Notes under the pieces: model-generated
Seen by the model: the letters and a program-made list of their open reading frames with translations, nothing else
Told to the model about the DNA's origin: nothing
Databases searched by the model: none
Made by a program: the position numbers and the translations under genes
Shown: positions 9,973-24,052 of the stretch, piece by piece
How the letters are laid out: every line of letters begins with the position of its first letter
Numbering within the stretch: the first letter of the stretch is position 1
Source: Strongyloides papillosus
Taxonomy: Eukaryota; Nematoda; Chromadorea; Rhabditida; Strongyloididae
NCBI GenBank assembly: GCA_005656395.1
Contig: SRSI01000048.1
Coordinates: 2,108,001-2,172,000, forward strand
Length of the DNA: 64,000 bases
Direction of reading: 5' to 3'

Positions 9973-10673
9973 TTCTTTAACTTTTACTGGTTTTTTTTTC
10001 AATTTTCTTTAAAATGTGATCATAACATTTGTCGCATATTTACTCAATGCTAACCCTTAATCATAATTAATTATGTAATATTTTTCATTTTAATAATAAG
10101 CAAGATTACAATAAAACATATTTTAAAATATTTATTAACTGGTTTTTTCTTTTTTTCTCTTAAATTTCATTTAACATTACTTCTTGCCTTTAGAAGTTTG
10201 TACTATATCATGTAGATAGATTTACTAAATACAGCCGCCTTATGTGTTCTCTGTAATTTACATTTTTTCATTGTTTATTTAATGTTAATTGATGGAAAAT
10301 TAACCAAATATAGTGTTAACTACAATTGGATATGTTAAATTATGCAATCATTTATGTAGAAAAATAAATAAAGTTAATGGGATTCAGGAGAATAAGGTCG
10401 TCGTGGTAAATTTCATTATAATTTATAAAGAAGAATATATAAAATAAAAATTCTTTGATAATATCCTTTTTCCCGATTTACCTCAATACATTAAAGAGTT
10501 TACACTGTAATGATAAGATATCATATGTATTTAAATATTTATTTAATATTAGTATAAAATCATGTGCATACAAGATTTTTTTTCATGAAAACAAAAAAAC
10601 AATAAAGTATTATGTGATAAATTATAATTATGCTCGTTAAATTTAATTTTTATATTAGAAAAAGTAGTTAAAG
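9973..10673. other. Intergenic between convergent genes
   Basis: AT-rich 3' flanks of the coiled-coil gene (plus) and the DOCK gene (minus). The short frames here look like chance. Confidence 0.5.
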
Positions 10674-13600
10674 TCAAACGAAATAGGTATAATCTTCTCC
10701 TTGTGCAATTGGAATAGAAGAAACTTTTAATATTTCTCCTAATTGTGCCGTAAAATCAATGTAATTTTTTCTTAATTCATTTTGATAATTTATTTGCTCT
10801 GGACTAATAAGTTGTTCATTTTTTTTCAGTGCATCTCTACATTTCATTGAAAAATCTTTATAACACAAACGTAATTTATTTTGTAGTCGAGTTATTGTTT
10901 GAATGTTATTTTTTACTGGTGAACATTCAACAGAATACGTGTTACTTAAAAATACTTTCGCCATTTGAATAGGACCTTGATTGACTGTTGTTCCAATACA
11001 TCCTTGTAATACCATTTGCAGTATTTTAGGATCTACTGGATTAGCAATTGTAGCAGCATGTAACTCTCTAGTCTTTTTCTGTATATCTTCTATTGCTGCC
11101 TCGATTGGTGTTAAAATAATCTGCTCTTTTTTAATAACTTTAATCCTTGATTTTACATATGGAAATGATTTTGAAGTTGTTAGAATTGTTTTCTTCTTAT
11201 ATTGATCTTTCAATTCTCCATGAGATCTACCATCTTTTGTAAAAGGTGTCGCATAGACAAATCTTCTAACATTGTACCTTCTATGAAACATGCTATTAAC
11301 TCTTTCTTTTTTCTCCCAACCATCAAAGTATGGTTCAACGAAAGTAATTTGTAAATAAACCTTGGAAGTAAGATTCAATTTGGATTTGTCTACTTCATTA
11401 CTATCTTTAATAATTTCAACACAACCAGCTCCAAAACGTTTAATATAATGTCCTTCTAAACGATGGGAAATTTCAGAAAGTTGGGTTAATGAAGGTTCTC
11501 TGTAAATATACTCAGAGTTGTCAAGTTCCTCACCAAACATGTCCCCATAGAAACCAACTCTAAAGAAAGTTCCAAAATGTCTTTTATCAGAATTTGATAG
11601 TGGTGAAAGCCAAGCATCTGATATATTTTCTTTTATAACCTCGATTTCCTCTAATTTTTTGTGCATTTGTGAAACTTTATCATAAATCATTATAGTTTTC
11701 TTTCTACTATCATATTGTTCAATGAAAGGAATCAAAATATTATACAATTGTATGGCTAATTCATACATTTGATCCTTTTCAATTAATATTGCTCCTTGTT
11801 CTAGTATAAAAATAAGACCTTCAACACTAAAATAACAACTCTCACATATCCCTTCTTCTTCAGGTGATATAACATCATCAGAGGTAGCGGATTCATCAAG
11901 TATATTATCACTTAACTTGGAAAACAATGCTGCGCCTCGTGTAAACAACTCATCAGGAGACAACATTGAAAGATACTCTGTTATCAGTGCTCCACAATGT
12001 AACAAACATTGTGCTGCCTCTGAAATATTATCGTGTTCAATATTTTTTCCTGCCATAGATAAAAGCCATGTCAAACGAAGGTCAGGATTATTTTGGTAAC
12101 CTTTTGCAATTCTAAACATAAGATCCATCAATAATTCAAAGTCATCTGAATGGTGTTTCAACTTTGCTGTATCTGATAATATCATATGAAGATTAAATAT
12201 AAGATCTTTAACTTGAGGTGGGAAAGATGTAGAAGAAAGCACTGTTTTGTTATCTGCTGTGTTTGCTGCTAAGTCACATTCTAAATAAGATAGTAAATTA
12301 CTTAAACTTTTCTTAAGATCAGTTTCATGAATTGTCCAAACACCATATGCAGCACAATTTGAAACAAGTGTTGAAAGTGCCATTGTTATCTGCATTTTTA
12401 GTCTTGAAAATGAATACATTGATTCATATGAATTAGCCATCAACATATACATTGAGGCAGCGGCATGTGAACGGATGACAGGAGATTTAGATGCAAGATG
12501 TTTAAGTAGCTGGAGACATAGATCTTGACATAATTCAGATTGTTGTGAAAAATAGAAATCAGGAAATAGAAGAATAGCAAGTCGTTGAGTTGCAAATATA
12601 TTCTCTAAACTTATTGAAAAATTTGATGATGAAACTAAATGGAGAAGTGATCTTAGAACTGAAGGAAGAACAAAGTGTAAGTTGGTTGAAGAAGTTTCAT
12701 CTCCAGAAATTAGATTAATCATCATTTCTATAACATCAAGTACTACTAAATAGACTTCGTTAACCAAATAATACGCTAAAACAAGTTGAGATTGCTCAGA
12801 ATTTCCTGTAGAAACTAAATTAAGGGAATCAGTACTTTGATTATTATTTTGATTTTTGACAGAAACAATTGATTTTGTTTGAGTACTAGACACATTTGAT
12901 CTTATAGTATTACGCCATTTGACTTCAAGAGACGACTCAAGAATAGTGCTATTTGTAAGATTATTTCCTTGCATTTTTGATATTGAACTTTTATGACCAC
13001 CACCTGATAATATGGAGGCAGCTGAAGTTGTCATTGATTTCGAAGGACTAGTTTGATTGGACGAAAGCTTCTTTCTTGGTAAAGTTGATGATGAATCAAC
13101 ATGCAAATAGGAATAATTTTTAATTCCCTCACACAATTTAGATAAATTATAAATTTTCTTTATATATTTAGCTTGTCTTTTAAAGTCAAAAGTAGATATT
13201 ACAGCATAAAGAACAGCTACAAAATTTTCCAACCTTTCAGATGAAAGCGACGTAATCCAATCTCTTATCTTATTGGTATTTGAAAACTTCAATACCCAAC
13301 AGAAGCATGATAAGAGATTAATTGATTGTTCCATATCTAGTGTTGTCCTTCCATCACTAGTTAGATCAATGTAACTGTTTGAAGTTGTGTCATCAAGAGG
13401 GAAGTTGCTAAAGAACATATTTGAATTGTCAACACAAATACCAAGTAAAGGAAAATATAACTCTGCTACCTTCTCCATCAACCTTTGATTTTCACATATT
13501 CTATAATCATTTTCATGATTTACCAGTAAGTTTTTAACATTTAAAATAGCTTTACTTTGAATTTTTTCATTACCACTGTGTAATGAGGTGACCAAATCAC

Positions 13601-16600
13601 TTAACAAAACACCAATTAAGAAATGTTGAGCCTTGAAGGAAGTAGAAATTTCTTGAGGAAATACAGAAACTTTGTTTAAAGTATTTGTGGTATTAAGTTT
13701 TGATGCTACTTCACTTCCAACAATACCTTCAAGTAGTGTTTTTGGTGAGAAAGTTTCACCTAAAATATGTTGATTTGTGGAAATATAATAATTAGACAAA
13801 TATTTCTCGGATATGGGTAAGTTTAAAGCAATCATATGTTCATATGAAAGAAGTATTTTAGTGAAATCTAGTCTTAATATCATAAGAGTTTTAGCTAGTG
13901 TCTCAGAAACGTTTGAAATTTTCGAAGCAATATCCTTATAATAACTCTTTACAAGACGCATTATAAATGTTCTATCCATTATAGAGAAAGCATCTTGAAG
14001 GAAAAAAGCAATAGAATTATTGATGCAAGAAGCTTGAACCAAATCTTTAGATGATCTTTCAATAACTTCATTTGTTAATATTGAAATAAGTCTACATAAA
14101 TTATTATGATAATCTTCACCAAAACGGGATCTTCGGGAAATATAAAGCATCTGTGAATTTAAACTCAATAAAAATTCACTCATAGATTTTATAATAAGTT
14201 CCAAAAAGAACCATGAGTATGTACAACTGTTATCTTTTATAGATCCTGTGGATAATATCCACTGATAGACAATCTCTTCATGCAAAAACTTGTACTTTTT
14301 GCTTCCTTCATTTTCATTTGATGATATTTTCATTGAACAACTAGCTATCTCAACTTCATGAATTATTTTATATAACTCATCAACAGTAGAATCAGAAATC
14401 ATGGATGATTTTACGTGTGAATACATCCCAACATTATTCATATCTGGATATTTTGGAGTTACTTTATTTAAATGGATGTATTTTGCCAATAAACTACTTC
14501 TACCATGATTATCAAGTATTGATGCATCCAGTAAAACTGTACATATCTTGATTAACTGTGATAATGTAACAAAACATGCTTCTGATAATTTACAATCTAC
14601 AAATTTCTCATCAATTCGTGCATAGGTAATCAATGATAACAATTTATCAATAATGGAATAAAAAAATGCTACAAGTGGTTCAGGTTGAGCTTTTGCTAAA
14701 TTATTAACAGCCATAATTATTTCTTCTCCTTTAATTGTTTTTAAAGAGTTATATGCTCTAAAGAAAGCATCTAAATATTTATCTTGAGTATGTATTGATG
14801 TAATAGCAGAAATTTGTACTTGAAATAAAGGTTTATGTGATTCCAGCCATTTAATATTCGGTAAATTTACTTCTGGTGTAAGGTAACAGTAACCTTTAGG
14901 TAAAGCATCTAATGAAATTGGAATATTAAAAGATCCGGTTTGAAGACATCCTTTTTCTTGATATATTGGTATCCAGGTGTAGCCTATTGGACTACCTGGG
15001 ACTTCAGAACTTTTAGCAGTTAATTTACAGGATATATGGTAAAAGGTAAATAATATATGATGACCATCATTTAAATCAATTGGAATATTAGCCTTTATTT
15101 CATCCCCAAATTGTGGTGTCTTATTATGGTAAGAGACAGAAGTGTAAACATAGTCAACTAATTCACCGTTATTTTTATTGTAAAAAACTTTTAAGGGACT
15201 TTCATTATTATCCATTAACTGTACTTTTATACAAATGTTTCTTGCATTTCCACTTTTATTGGAGAAATTTGCAAATTTTGGGTAAATATATAACAAATTC
15301 CTCATTATTTTATCATCATTAACTTCATAGTGTCCCTTAAAAGGGAAGGATAAAACTTCCCTTAACATTGGTTGTTTGCTAAAATTATTAAACATTGGAA
15401 CTATACAATTTTTCCACTTTTTTAACTCAGAGCTAATACAATTATTTATCAAAAACGCATTTGTCTCATCCAATTGATTCCAATCTTTTGGAAGTATTGT
15501 TAGTTCAATGGTAAATTTAACTCCTATAGTTTTTAATTTCGATATCTTGTTAGAATTTTTTTTATTCTCCAAAAGACATTTGATTATTTCTTCATCTGAT
15601 AATTTATCAGATTCCGTTCTAATAAATGAATGAAGCTTTATAGTGAAAGGTTTATTTTGGATTGGTTGGATGGATGATTTTTTGCTTGTTGTCTCAATTT
15701 GATCATTATTTTTAACTGGAGTTGATGGTGGAGAGATTGTTGTATCAACTGTTGAAATTGAAAAGTACTTTTTCTTTTGTAATGTACCAACTGGTGAAGG
15801 AGAAATAGCAATTGTTGTACGGTCCATTGAGTATATTGATTCTGTCTCTCCAATGGATGAGTAATCATTGTAGTTTATTGGGGAGGAATCAATTGAGATA
15901 TCGAATTCATCGTTAGCTGAACTGATGTATGATGTGTCCTTGGTATTGTTTTCTTTTCTACCTAAAGTTCCATTTTTTCCTCCAGACAAGACCTGTGAAA
16001 GCTCAATAGCACTCCAAGCAAAAGGCATCCTAAAGTTACCAAGTCTTTTGCAATTTGCAATAACAAAATTTTGGTACTTTTCTTTAACACTATTATTAGC
16101 ATCAAATTTAACATAAGGTTCATAAATATCATTAGATTCTCCGGCCTGTAAAACTTTTTCAAGTTTAATTACAATAAAAATATCTGCCAACTTTTCAGGT
16201 GAAAATATTTCAAAAAGTCCTGATTTTGGGAGCAAATTAGATTGAAAAATTGACTGTTGAATCATTGTATTAAGATGAACTGCGTTAAAGTCAAAATAAA
16301 ATGTTTCTGAAAGTCTCTTTTTCTCCTTCAAATCAAATAACACAATTGAACCAAATATTGGCTCCAAATCGCTTGGTTCAAGAGATAGCTCTTGCACTTT
16401 TAATAGAACAAATGTTCTGTTTGGTAACAGAGTATTATCTGGTTGTGGTATTATTCTCTTTTCAATGTTATTATCATTTTTATTATTAATTTCAGTAGGT
16501 AATATTGATACAATATGACTAATTTTAGAATTGTTTCTTTTGGAAGCATTTTCTAATTGTAAATTAGCTGGTGTACTTCTTTTTATCAAACTAGCATAAA

Positions 16601-17367
16601 TTTGATCCTTAACCAATGAAGACTGAGATGCTGATGATATTGTATTACTAGCCGTTGTACATGTATCATCTTTGTTTGTAGAAAGAACTGATGAAGAATC
16701 AGAGGATATTGAACAAAAAGAATCTCTTTCCTCATTTGAAATGTCGAATTTTACACTTCCTATATTAATATCATTTAATGCTGCCTGAATTTCATCTAAT
16801 TTTTGCTTAGGCACTTTTTCTAAAATTTTATTTTTTGTAATCTTTGCTTTGCCCTGAGCAAATGCTGATGAATTAGAATGATGTTTTCTAGAAATTGTAA
16901 AGGATGTTTTGTATCCATGCCTCTGACAAGCTTCTAATATATGAGGTTCAATAGTATACGGATCAATATTTTTTGGTAAAATCTGAGTAGGAGAAGTTAC
17001 ACCAACTACGTCTTGATTGTATATTTCCAAATCGATTGGAGGGAACAGGATACAAGAGTTTGATAAGTCAGTAGTTGGCTGGGTAACAGTTGAATTTGAT
17101 AGTATATCTTCAACATCAAGTGGATCTGGCAAATTTGCTAAAATTAGCTTATTGCTACTCCCAACAGTATCAGATATTGCTGTACGCCTAGAGTTTTCAT
17201 TTCCACTACTTCTCAAAGCACTAACGTGGTTCAGATCTCCAGTAGCTATCAATTTACGTATATGAGCAGCGCTGAATCTATAGTAGAAATGCTTAATGTA
17301 CACAACTCAATAAAACATACCTATTTCTTTTTATCGAGAAAGATCTTGTTTCATTGGCAGAAGGCAT
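10674..17367 (-). CDS. DOCK-family guanine nucleotide exchange factor (DOCK6/7/8-type)
   Basis: Exon 1 is 17321-17367 (starting MPSANETRSFSIKRN) and exon 2 is 10674-17277. The intron is 43 bp, phase 2, and the protein has 2216 residues, matching the usual 2000-2200 of this class. A DHR-1 (C2-like, phosphoinositide-binding) region lies at about 685-870. The DHR-2 exchange domain fills about 1740-2205 and contains the family signature TPIEAAIEDIQKKTREL and LQMVLQGCIGTTVNQGP. In this class DHR-2 loads GTP on Rac and/or Cdc42 to drive actin remodelling, often in neurons or migrating cells. The DOCK-C subgroup is favoured because there is no SH3 domain and the N-terminal region is long. Having 6.6 kb of coding sequence in a single exon is striking even for this intron-poor genome. 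Confidence 0.93.
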
Positions 17368-18339
17368 TTATTGTATCACAAAATTTGATCACGTTTAAAA
17401 AAGTAAAATAACAATTTACAAGGAAAATGGCATTGAAAAAGTTAGTGATTAGTACTTATCAAGATTAAAAAATTTTTTATTTATTAATAAATAGAAATAC
17501 TACAACTTTAAAAGTAAGTTTTCAGCATTTGATATTTGAAGATAAAATCTGTTAAATAAAATTAATTTTTTTTATCTATAATAGTATTAGAAATTACAAC
17601 TATATAGTGAAAGAAATTTTACATAAAAATATTTAAAAAGCGATAAATATAAGAAAAAGTGTGTTATGTTACATAGATTATACTATGTCAATTCGTTCAC
17701 TTAGTTCAACTAAAAACACTCAAATGTACACTATATAATAAAATACTCGTTGTACCAATTTTTTGGCAATTAATATGAGCACTAATGAAGCAATATATCA
17801 TTTAAAGTAAGATTTTATTATATTAATTACATTAATGTACAAAACACTAAACTAAAAATAAATATTACTACATTTAATAAAGGAAAAGTATAATAAATCG
17901 TGTAAAAAATATACTTCTAAAGAATTCCAGACATCTAAAATAAATAAAACATTCACTAAAACTACAAAAAATTATCGTTTGATCTTAATTTTAATTAGCC
18001 ATATTTTTGAAGTACCATTCAAAAACGGTATAATTTTTTGAACCGCCCCATTTAAAATGAACATTTCCCCAAGGCAAACAATATTCGCGTTATGATATTG
18101 CAAACAAACAATGGAATTATTTTTATAATTTTACTACAGAAGTTATTTCACTGTTCACATATTAACTATTTAGCTTTAAAAATAATAAATAAAAATATAT
18201 TCAAAAGTTATAGGAGGAAAAACTTTATTGACATATGCAATTTTGTGTCCAAACTTGTCATTTTACGTTGAAAAATTTATATTTTAATTATCTATATTTA
18301 CCTTTGTATGAAAATACAAAGAAAAATTTTTGTTAAAAA
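17368..18339. other. Intergenic between divergent genes
   Basis: The promoters of the DOCK gene (minus) and the UVRAG gene (plus) must both lie here. It is AT-rich and no specific motif is recognised. Confidence 0.5.
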
Positions 18340-19481
18340 ATGAAGAATGATATAAATAGTGAAGACAAAGTGTGTAATGATGATTCTTGTCCCAAAGAAG
18401 AAGTAGTTGTGACAAAATTAAGTTATTCTAAATCCCAGTGGTATCAGTAAGTTTGAATTTATGAAATATTTTTAATAATTCTCATGACACTTGTAGACTA
18501 AGAGAGTTAGCAAGATCTATAAAACCAGCACAGGAGGCTACTGATGAGTTAAGAAAGCAAATTGAAATGAGAGTGAAAGTGAGGAGAAAAAAATTTCAAA
18601 TTGTATGTTTTTGACAACAGTATTTATTTATTTGTTTTTATATTTATTTTTAGGAAGGAGAAATACAGTGCATAAAGATTAATATAGAGTCATTAGAAGA
18701 AAAAATAGAAGCAGCAAAATTGCGTATAAAAGAAATGAAGGTAAAAAGAGAGAAGGTATTGAAAGAAAAAGAAGCAATTGAAAACAGGATTACATGTTTT
18801 AAAAAGGATATCTCAATTATTGATCAAGAATACTCTGAAATGAAAAGTACTTACATTCTTTCAAGGACTCGTTTCACAAAACTTCGGACAGAATTATTTT
18901 TAAGGAGACGTTATATGATTAGTGAATTATTGACTATTTATAAATTTGATATTGGTGTAAAATATGACTCAAATTCTAACTCAAAATTTTATCACAAACC
19001 TTGTAGCTGTGGAATTTTAGATTATATACACGGTTACCAACACCTACCAACCATTAAATGCATATCAAATCACTCTGAACAAGAGATTGTCTCTGCAATA
19101 AATGAATTAGTACACCTTCTAATAATTATTGGTGAAATATTAGGCTTTGTTTACAGATTCGAATTGACATTCCATGGTCTATATTCAACCGTCAAAAGCA
19201 CAGTAAATAATGAAATCATCCGTCTTACCGATGTTTTTTCTAAAACAAATAGAGATAAATTCATAATTGGATATGGATTAATAAACAAAAATATTGCTCA
19301 ATTAAGAAGTGATGTAGGTTTAGCTACAAGAAGTGAACGAACACTTTTGAATCTTCAAGAATTACTTTGTTTTCTTGCAAGTCATGATGTTAATGATGGT
19401 AGTGGAAAAGAGAGGTGTGCAATAAATGATCCTTTTAATATAATAGCAAAATCTAGACCGACGAAAAAAAAGTTAACCTGA
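18340..19481 (+). CDS. uvrag: UVRAG homologue (Vps34 complex II subunit)
   Basis: Exons 18340-18446, 18497-18602 and 18654-19481 (introns 50 bp phase 2 and 51 bp phase 0) give 346 residues. After a short N-terminus comes a coiled coil (about 36-150), then LFLRRRYMISELLTIY, which matches the conserved RRR..ISEL..IYP element of UVRAG/Atg14 proteins. Near the C-terminus GYGLINKNIAQLRSDVGL matches the UVRAG-specific LLNKNIAQLR motif. UVRAG/Vps38 sits with Beclin and Vps34 in the PI3-kinase complex that makes PI3P on endosomes and in autophagosome maturation. The N-terminal C2 domain of vertebrate UVRAG (about 700 residues) is absent or too diverged to see, as is the long C-terminal tail. I cannot exclude an additional 5' exon. 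Confidence 0.85.
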
Positions 19482-20434
19482 TGGAAAATAGTGTAAAAAA
19501 TTGTACTTAAAGTATTTTAAATATTATATTAATTTAACCAATTTTTTAAAATTGATGTGTGTAGATATAAGTTTACTGACTTACTAGGAGAAATGATATT
19601 GTTTTTTCGTAGATATTTAAGTTATTGTTAAATTAATAAATGTTGTTAGCTTTAATGATGTCATTTGTTTTTCTATCTTGGATAGTGTATATTGAATTAT
19701 AAAATTATTCTAAAAACAACCATTTTATAGAATTTCCATTTATCATACTGTTTTTTCCTTATTACATCCCACTTAATTAATTAGGGTAAGTAGATTCCCG
19801 CCGACGATTTTCTTATTACTGTATATTTTTTATAAAAATTTTATATATACACTTGTTTTTAATAATTAAAAATAATAATATTTTTTAATAACTTTATTTT
19901 TTGGTTGATTATTATGGTAAAAAAAGATGTACTAAGCCTTTATTTTTTTACTAATCAAAAAACTTCCTATGATTCACGTAATTCTTCCAAGAATAAAAAA
20001 GTGTTTCTACTACTAGTATAAATTTAATAAATGTTTTAATGCAAATAATGACTTTTCAATGCGAAAATCACGTAAACTTTGTAATAAAATATAATAATTT
20101 AACTACATAACGTAGTGTCATTTTTCCACAAAGTTGTTTATATCAAGCATAAATCTATTTATTCAAGCACCAAAATATAAATATGGTTTGTTACAAACAA
20201 CATAGATAAGATAAAAAGAAGAATCGTGTATAACAACTCGTTTCAAACTATCTAATATGATTGATTAATTTGTAGATTTATAGTATCTAAAAATTAAGTT
20301 TTACTTCTAAACATGAGAACTAATTTTATATATAATATTTGTATGATAAATATTTTCCTTATTTCACAATATTATTTTAGATAAATAAAAAATTACTTTG
20401 TCTATTATTTTAATTATACTAATATTAAATAAAA
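19482..20434. other. Intergenic, AT-rich
   Basis: The 3' flank of UVRAG and the promoter side of VPS41. Nothing specific is recognised. Confidence 0.5.
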
Positions 20435-23400
20435 ATGAGTGAGCGAAAATACAACTTAGTGGATATTCGCAATGATAGTTTTTGCCAATCTATACTTAGT
20501 AATGTGGATTCAACTATGTCTGAATCATATGTTGATGGATATGGAGGGTATAATATAGAAAATACAACAGTTGATGACACTGTTTTTGCTGAAGGAGAAC
20601 CAAGACTTAATTACGAGAGAATTCTTGGTGATTTAGGACAATGTTTTAGTAATCAATCACCTACTGCTGTAACTTTTTCAGATAAATTTATTGCTGCAGG
20701 TTTTAAAATGGGGTATATATTACTTTTTGATTATTCTGGTTTGGGTCATAAAGAAATTCCTACAAGAAAACATAATACTAAAATTATATGTCTGTCTTTT
20801 GATGAGAAGAGTGATTATCTTGGTAGTTTAAGTAGTGATGGAATGCTTTCAGTTTTTGGACTTGTTTCCTCAACACTAAATGTTATTTTAAATTTAAAAG
20901 AAGTCCCAACTACTATATGTCTGGCACCGGATTACTCAGTACAAGGAAAAGGTGCTAGATTAGTAATTGGAGGTAGATCATTATTATTATACAAAAAAGG
21001 TCTTTTAAGTGGGAAGTTAGAAGTGAGTTTTATTAGTAAAATTATTATTATTAAAAAAATTCATTAAAATGTAGTAGTTAATAATATCTACCACCATATC
21101 CACCGCCATAGCCACCACCATAGCCTCCTCCATAGCCATATCCACCATAACCACCATAACCGCCGTAGCCATATCCATAGTATGGAGATCCTGTTGCTCC
21201 ACTTCCTGTTGCAGCTTTACCTCCACATCCATAATATCCTCCATAATAACCTCCATAACCATAGTATTGGCGTTTTGCTCTTATTATTGGCTTATGAATA
21301 TGAGGTTGTTGGGGTACAACAGCTAATTGTCTTTCAACATGGTAATTAGAATTGTCTTCAATTGCTTTGTTTTCAATATTTTGACTTCTATTTACAAGGT
21401 TTTTCTTACTATCACTTTGAATCTTATCTTTCCCAGGATTAACTGCTTCATCTTGAGCACATAACTCTTGACAACAAATAAATAATAGTGTGGTTATAAA
21501 AAAAGTAGAAAATTTCATATTAGTTTTTAAACTTTGATATATTAAAAATTAAACTTAACCTTTTTATACTTTAAACTTCTCTTTGCATATACTTAAAAAT
21601 TCAAAATAATTTCACTTCCTATTTGTTCAGACGCTTATTAATATTCCCGATTAAGTTTGAACTAAAAAATAAAATATTAAAACAAATTTGATTTAAATAT
21701 CTAAACAAAATTTTTTAATTAATTTCAGAAGTTATATGGTGATGAATTTATGAGAGGTGGTATAATTACAACAGTTTCATGGAGAAAAAATATTTTAGCT
21801 TTCACAAATTGTGAAGGTACCAGAATATATGATTTCCGTATTAATCAAATAGTGACTAAATTAGATGTGGAACCAGATATAAGCAGGAGTCCTTTGTTGA
21901 CATATCAACCAATTCACCTATGGCTAAATGATAAAACTCTCATTGTTGGGTGGTTGAACTGTTTAACTTATTACAAAATGAGAGAACATAATATAGTTAA
22001 AGGTATTGAGATATTAAAAAAAGTTGATATTGCAAAAAATTATAAATTAGAAGATAATTTTATGATAGGTGGTATAAGTTACATGCAAAATGATATTATT
22101 TCTGAAAAGAATCCTGAAATTATTTTGTATGGAATGTATAAAAATGATACATTAAATAGATATGATAGTACAACAAGTTTAAATGCTCCAGCACCAAGTA
22201 TTGTAACAACAAATGGTGAAAATTTTGTTGGTAAAGTAAATGTTAAAATTATTAAATGTCTTACAAGAACAGAATTTATGGTGACAGCAGAAGATATAAT
22301 TGATATGAATGGTGTTTTACCTAATCAGTTACATCGTTTAAAAATGTTTGGTATGCCATATGACAAAGAGTATTACCTTCTTGGAGATCGCTGTTTAATT
22401 AAAGCAATCGCAACTACACTCAACGAAAGATTAGATTGGAGAGTTGAGAATGATCTTCTTTTTGAAGCTGTTGAATTTGCTAGACAATACAAATCATTGT
22501 TAGATAGAGAAAGTGTGATACATGTTGGAAGGAAGTTGATGGAGAAATTATTAAGAGATTGTGACTATATTACTGCTTCAGATCACCTTTCAATGATTTG
22601 TAATAAAGATAAATCTGAGTGGAAGTATATGTTTAATATATATAGAATGGAAGGAATACTTTATTTATTTTCATATGCTATGTCAAATGATAAACCTATT
22701 CTAGAAAAAGAATATTATCAAGAGGTTATTGAAGATGCATTGAATAAGAATGCTACTATTTTTCGAAGAATTGTTGAGACATGGGATAAAAGTCTTTATA
22801 ATTATAAAAGTATAATTGAAAAATTGAAATTAATTTTATCAAAAATACCAAATGACAATACTCCAGAAGTCAATGTTATAAGGAAACACTTCTTATTATC
22901 AATGGCAAGATTATCAACTTATGACAAAGATTATGAATTAGCTGCAGATATTTACATAAATGCTTGTGATAAATTTATTTTTAATTGGATTGGACAAAAT
23001 AATGTTTATAGTGTGATAAAAGAAAGGCTACCTGAATTGATGAATATCAGTATAAATGATACGATACAATTAATTTTTGATAATGAAGCAGATCCAAAAA
23101 GTGTTTTGTTTGAATTACGAGGTTATCCTGATTATCAATTAGATTTCCTACTTGCTTTATTTGAAAGAGGTGATGGTGCTGAATATGGTAATTTGGCTGT
23201 TGAACTTTTTGTTAGATGTAGAAAAGAGAAATTATTAAACTTTTTACAAACAAATGATAATTATATAATTAGGGAAGCAACAAATATTTGTAGACGAGAA
23301 AAGATGTATGAAGAACTTATATATTTATTGTCAAGATCGGGTTTTGAATCACTAAAAGAAGCTATTGAAATAATTGTAAATGAATTTAATGATATCAATA

Positions 23401-23804
23401 GAGCTATTAGGTTCTGTAAAGAGAATCACGGTGATGGAGAATTATGGGGGTATTTATTGAGTTTTTGCAATCAAACACCACAAATAGTAAAAGATATTTT
23501 AGAAGAAGCAGGTACATCAATTGATCCATTAACGATAGTTGAAAACATTGATGAAAAACTTGAAATACCAGAGTTGACATTATCTTTGAAAAAACTTATA
23601 AAAGCATGTGAAATAGAAATTGATAATATGGAACTTGGTTTAAAAATTTTAACAAAAGATATAAACCAAAAGTATGATTCATGTATTTCAAAAAAACCTG
23701 CTTTTGTGAATATTGTACCAGGTACTAACTATGATGAACCTATTGTCGTAACTTTTGATGATTTTAACAACTCTGTTGAAGATGTGGGAGATTTTTCTAA
23801 TTAA
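20435..23804 (+). CDS. vps-41: VPS41 homologue, HOPS complex subunit
   Basis: Exons 20435-21022 and 21729-23804 join in phase 0 to give 887 residues. The N-terminal half is a WD40-type propeller (ITTVSWRKNILAFTN, a later strand, matches the VPS41 family); the rest is alpha-solenoid with the clathrin-heavy-chain repeat (about 480-760: YELAADIYINACDKF, ERGDGAEYGNLAVELF, DINRAIRFCKEN). VPS41 joins HOPS, tethering late endosomes and AP-3 vesicles to lysosomes under Rab7 control. The protein ends after LKKLIKACEIEIDN and LGLKILTKDINQ without the C-terminal RING-like Cys/His cluster found in human and yeast VPS41. The 706-bp intron is more than ten times the usual length here and holds a complete antisense gene (21078-21518). 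Confidence 0.93.
21078..21518 (-). CDS. Secreted Gly/Tyr-rich peptide precursor, nested in the VPS41 intron
   Basis: Single exon, 146 residues, antisense to and wholly inside the VPS41 intron. Residues 1-21 form a signal peptide (MKFSTFFITTLLFICCQELC). Residues 22-80 are a polar propeptide-like segment. IIRAKRQ at about 79-85 is a dibasic/furin-type cleavage site. The rest is almost only Gly, Tyr and a few Ala/Ser, in GGYGG/YGYGG repeats, with one Cys. The layout resembles the YGGYG-class neuropeptide-like and caenacin antimicrobial peptides of C. elegans epidermis; structural cuticle or eggshell proteins are an alternative. A short upstream region inside the intron (21519-21728) must serve as its promoter unless it is transcribed from farther away. 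Confidence 0.85.
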   Translation of the reverse strand: MKFSTFFITTLLFICCQELCAQDEAVNPGKDKIQSDSKKNLVNRSQNIENKAIEDNSNYHVERQLAVVPQQPHIHKPIIRAKRQYYGYGGYYGGYYGCGGKAATGSGATGSPYYGYGYGGYGGYGGYGYGGGYGGGYGGGYGGRYY

Positions 23805-24052
23805 TTAGTGCCAGAAATTTGATAACTGCTTTGTATATTTTTATTATTAATTAGGTGACATTAAATTATGAACTATAAAACATTTAACTTTAATAATAAT
23901 TTATTATTTGTATAAAAAGTAATAAAATAATACTTAAAATGTAGTAGTTTTTTATTGTATGAAATGTAAATATTGGTGAAATTATCTTCTTATAATGAAA
24001 ACTTTTATTATCACTGTATTGTTTTTATCAGCTCATTTTGTTTAATCAACTA

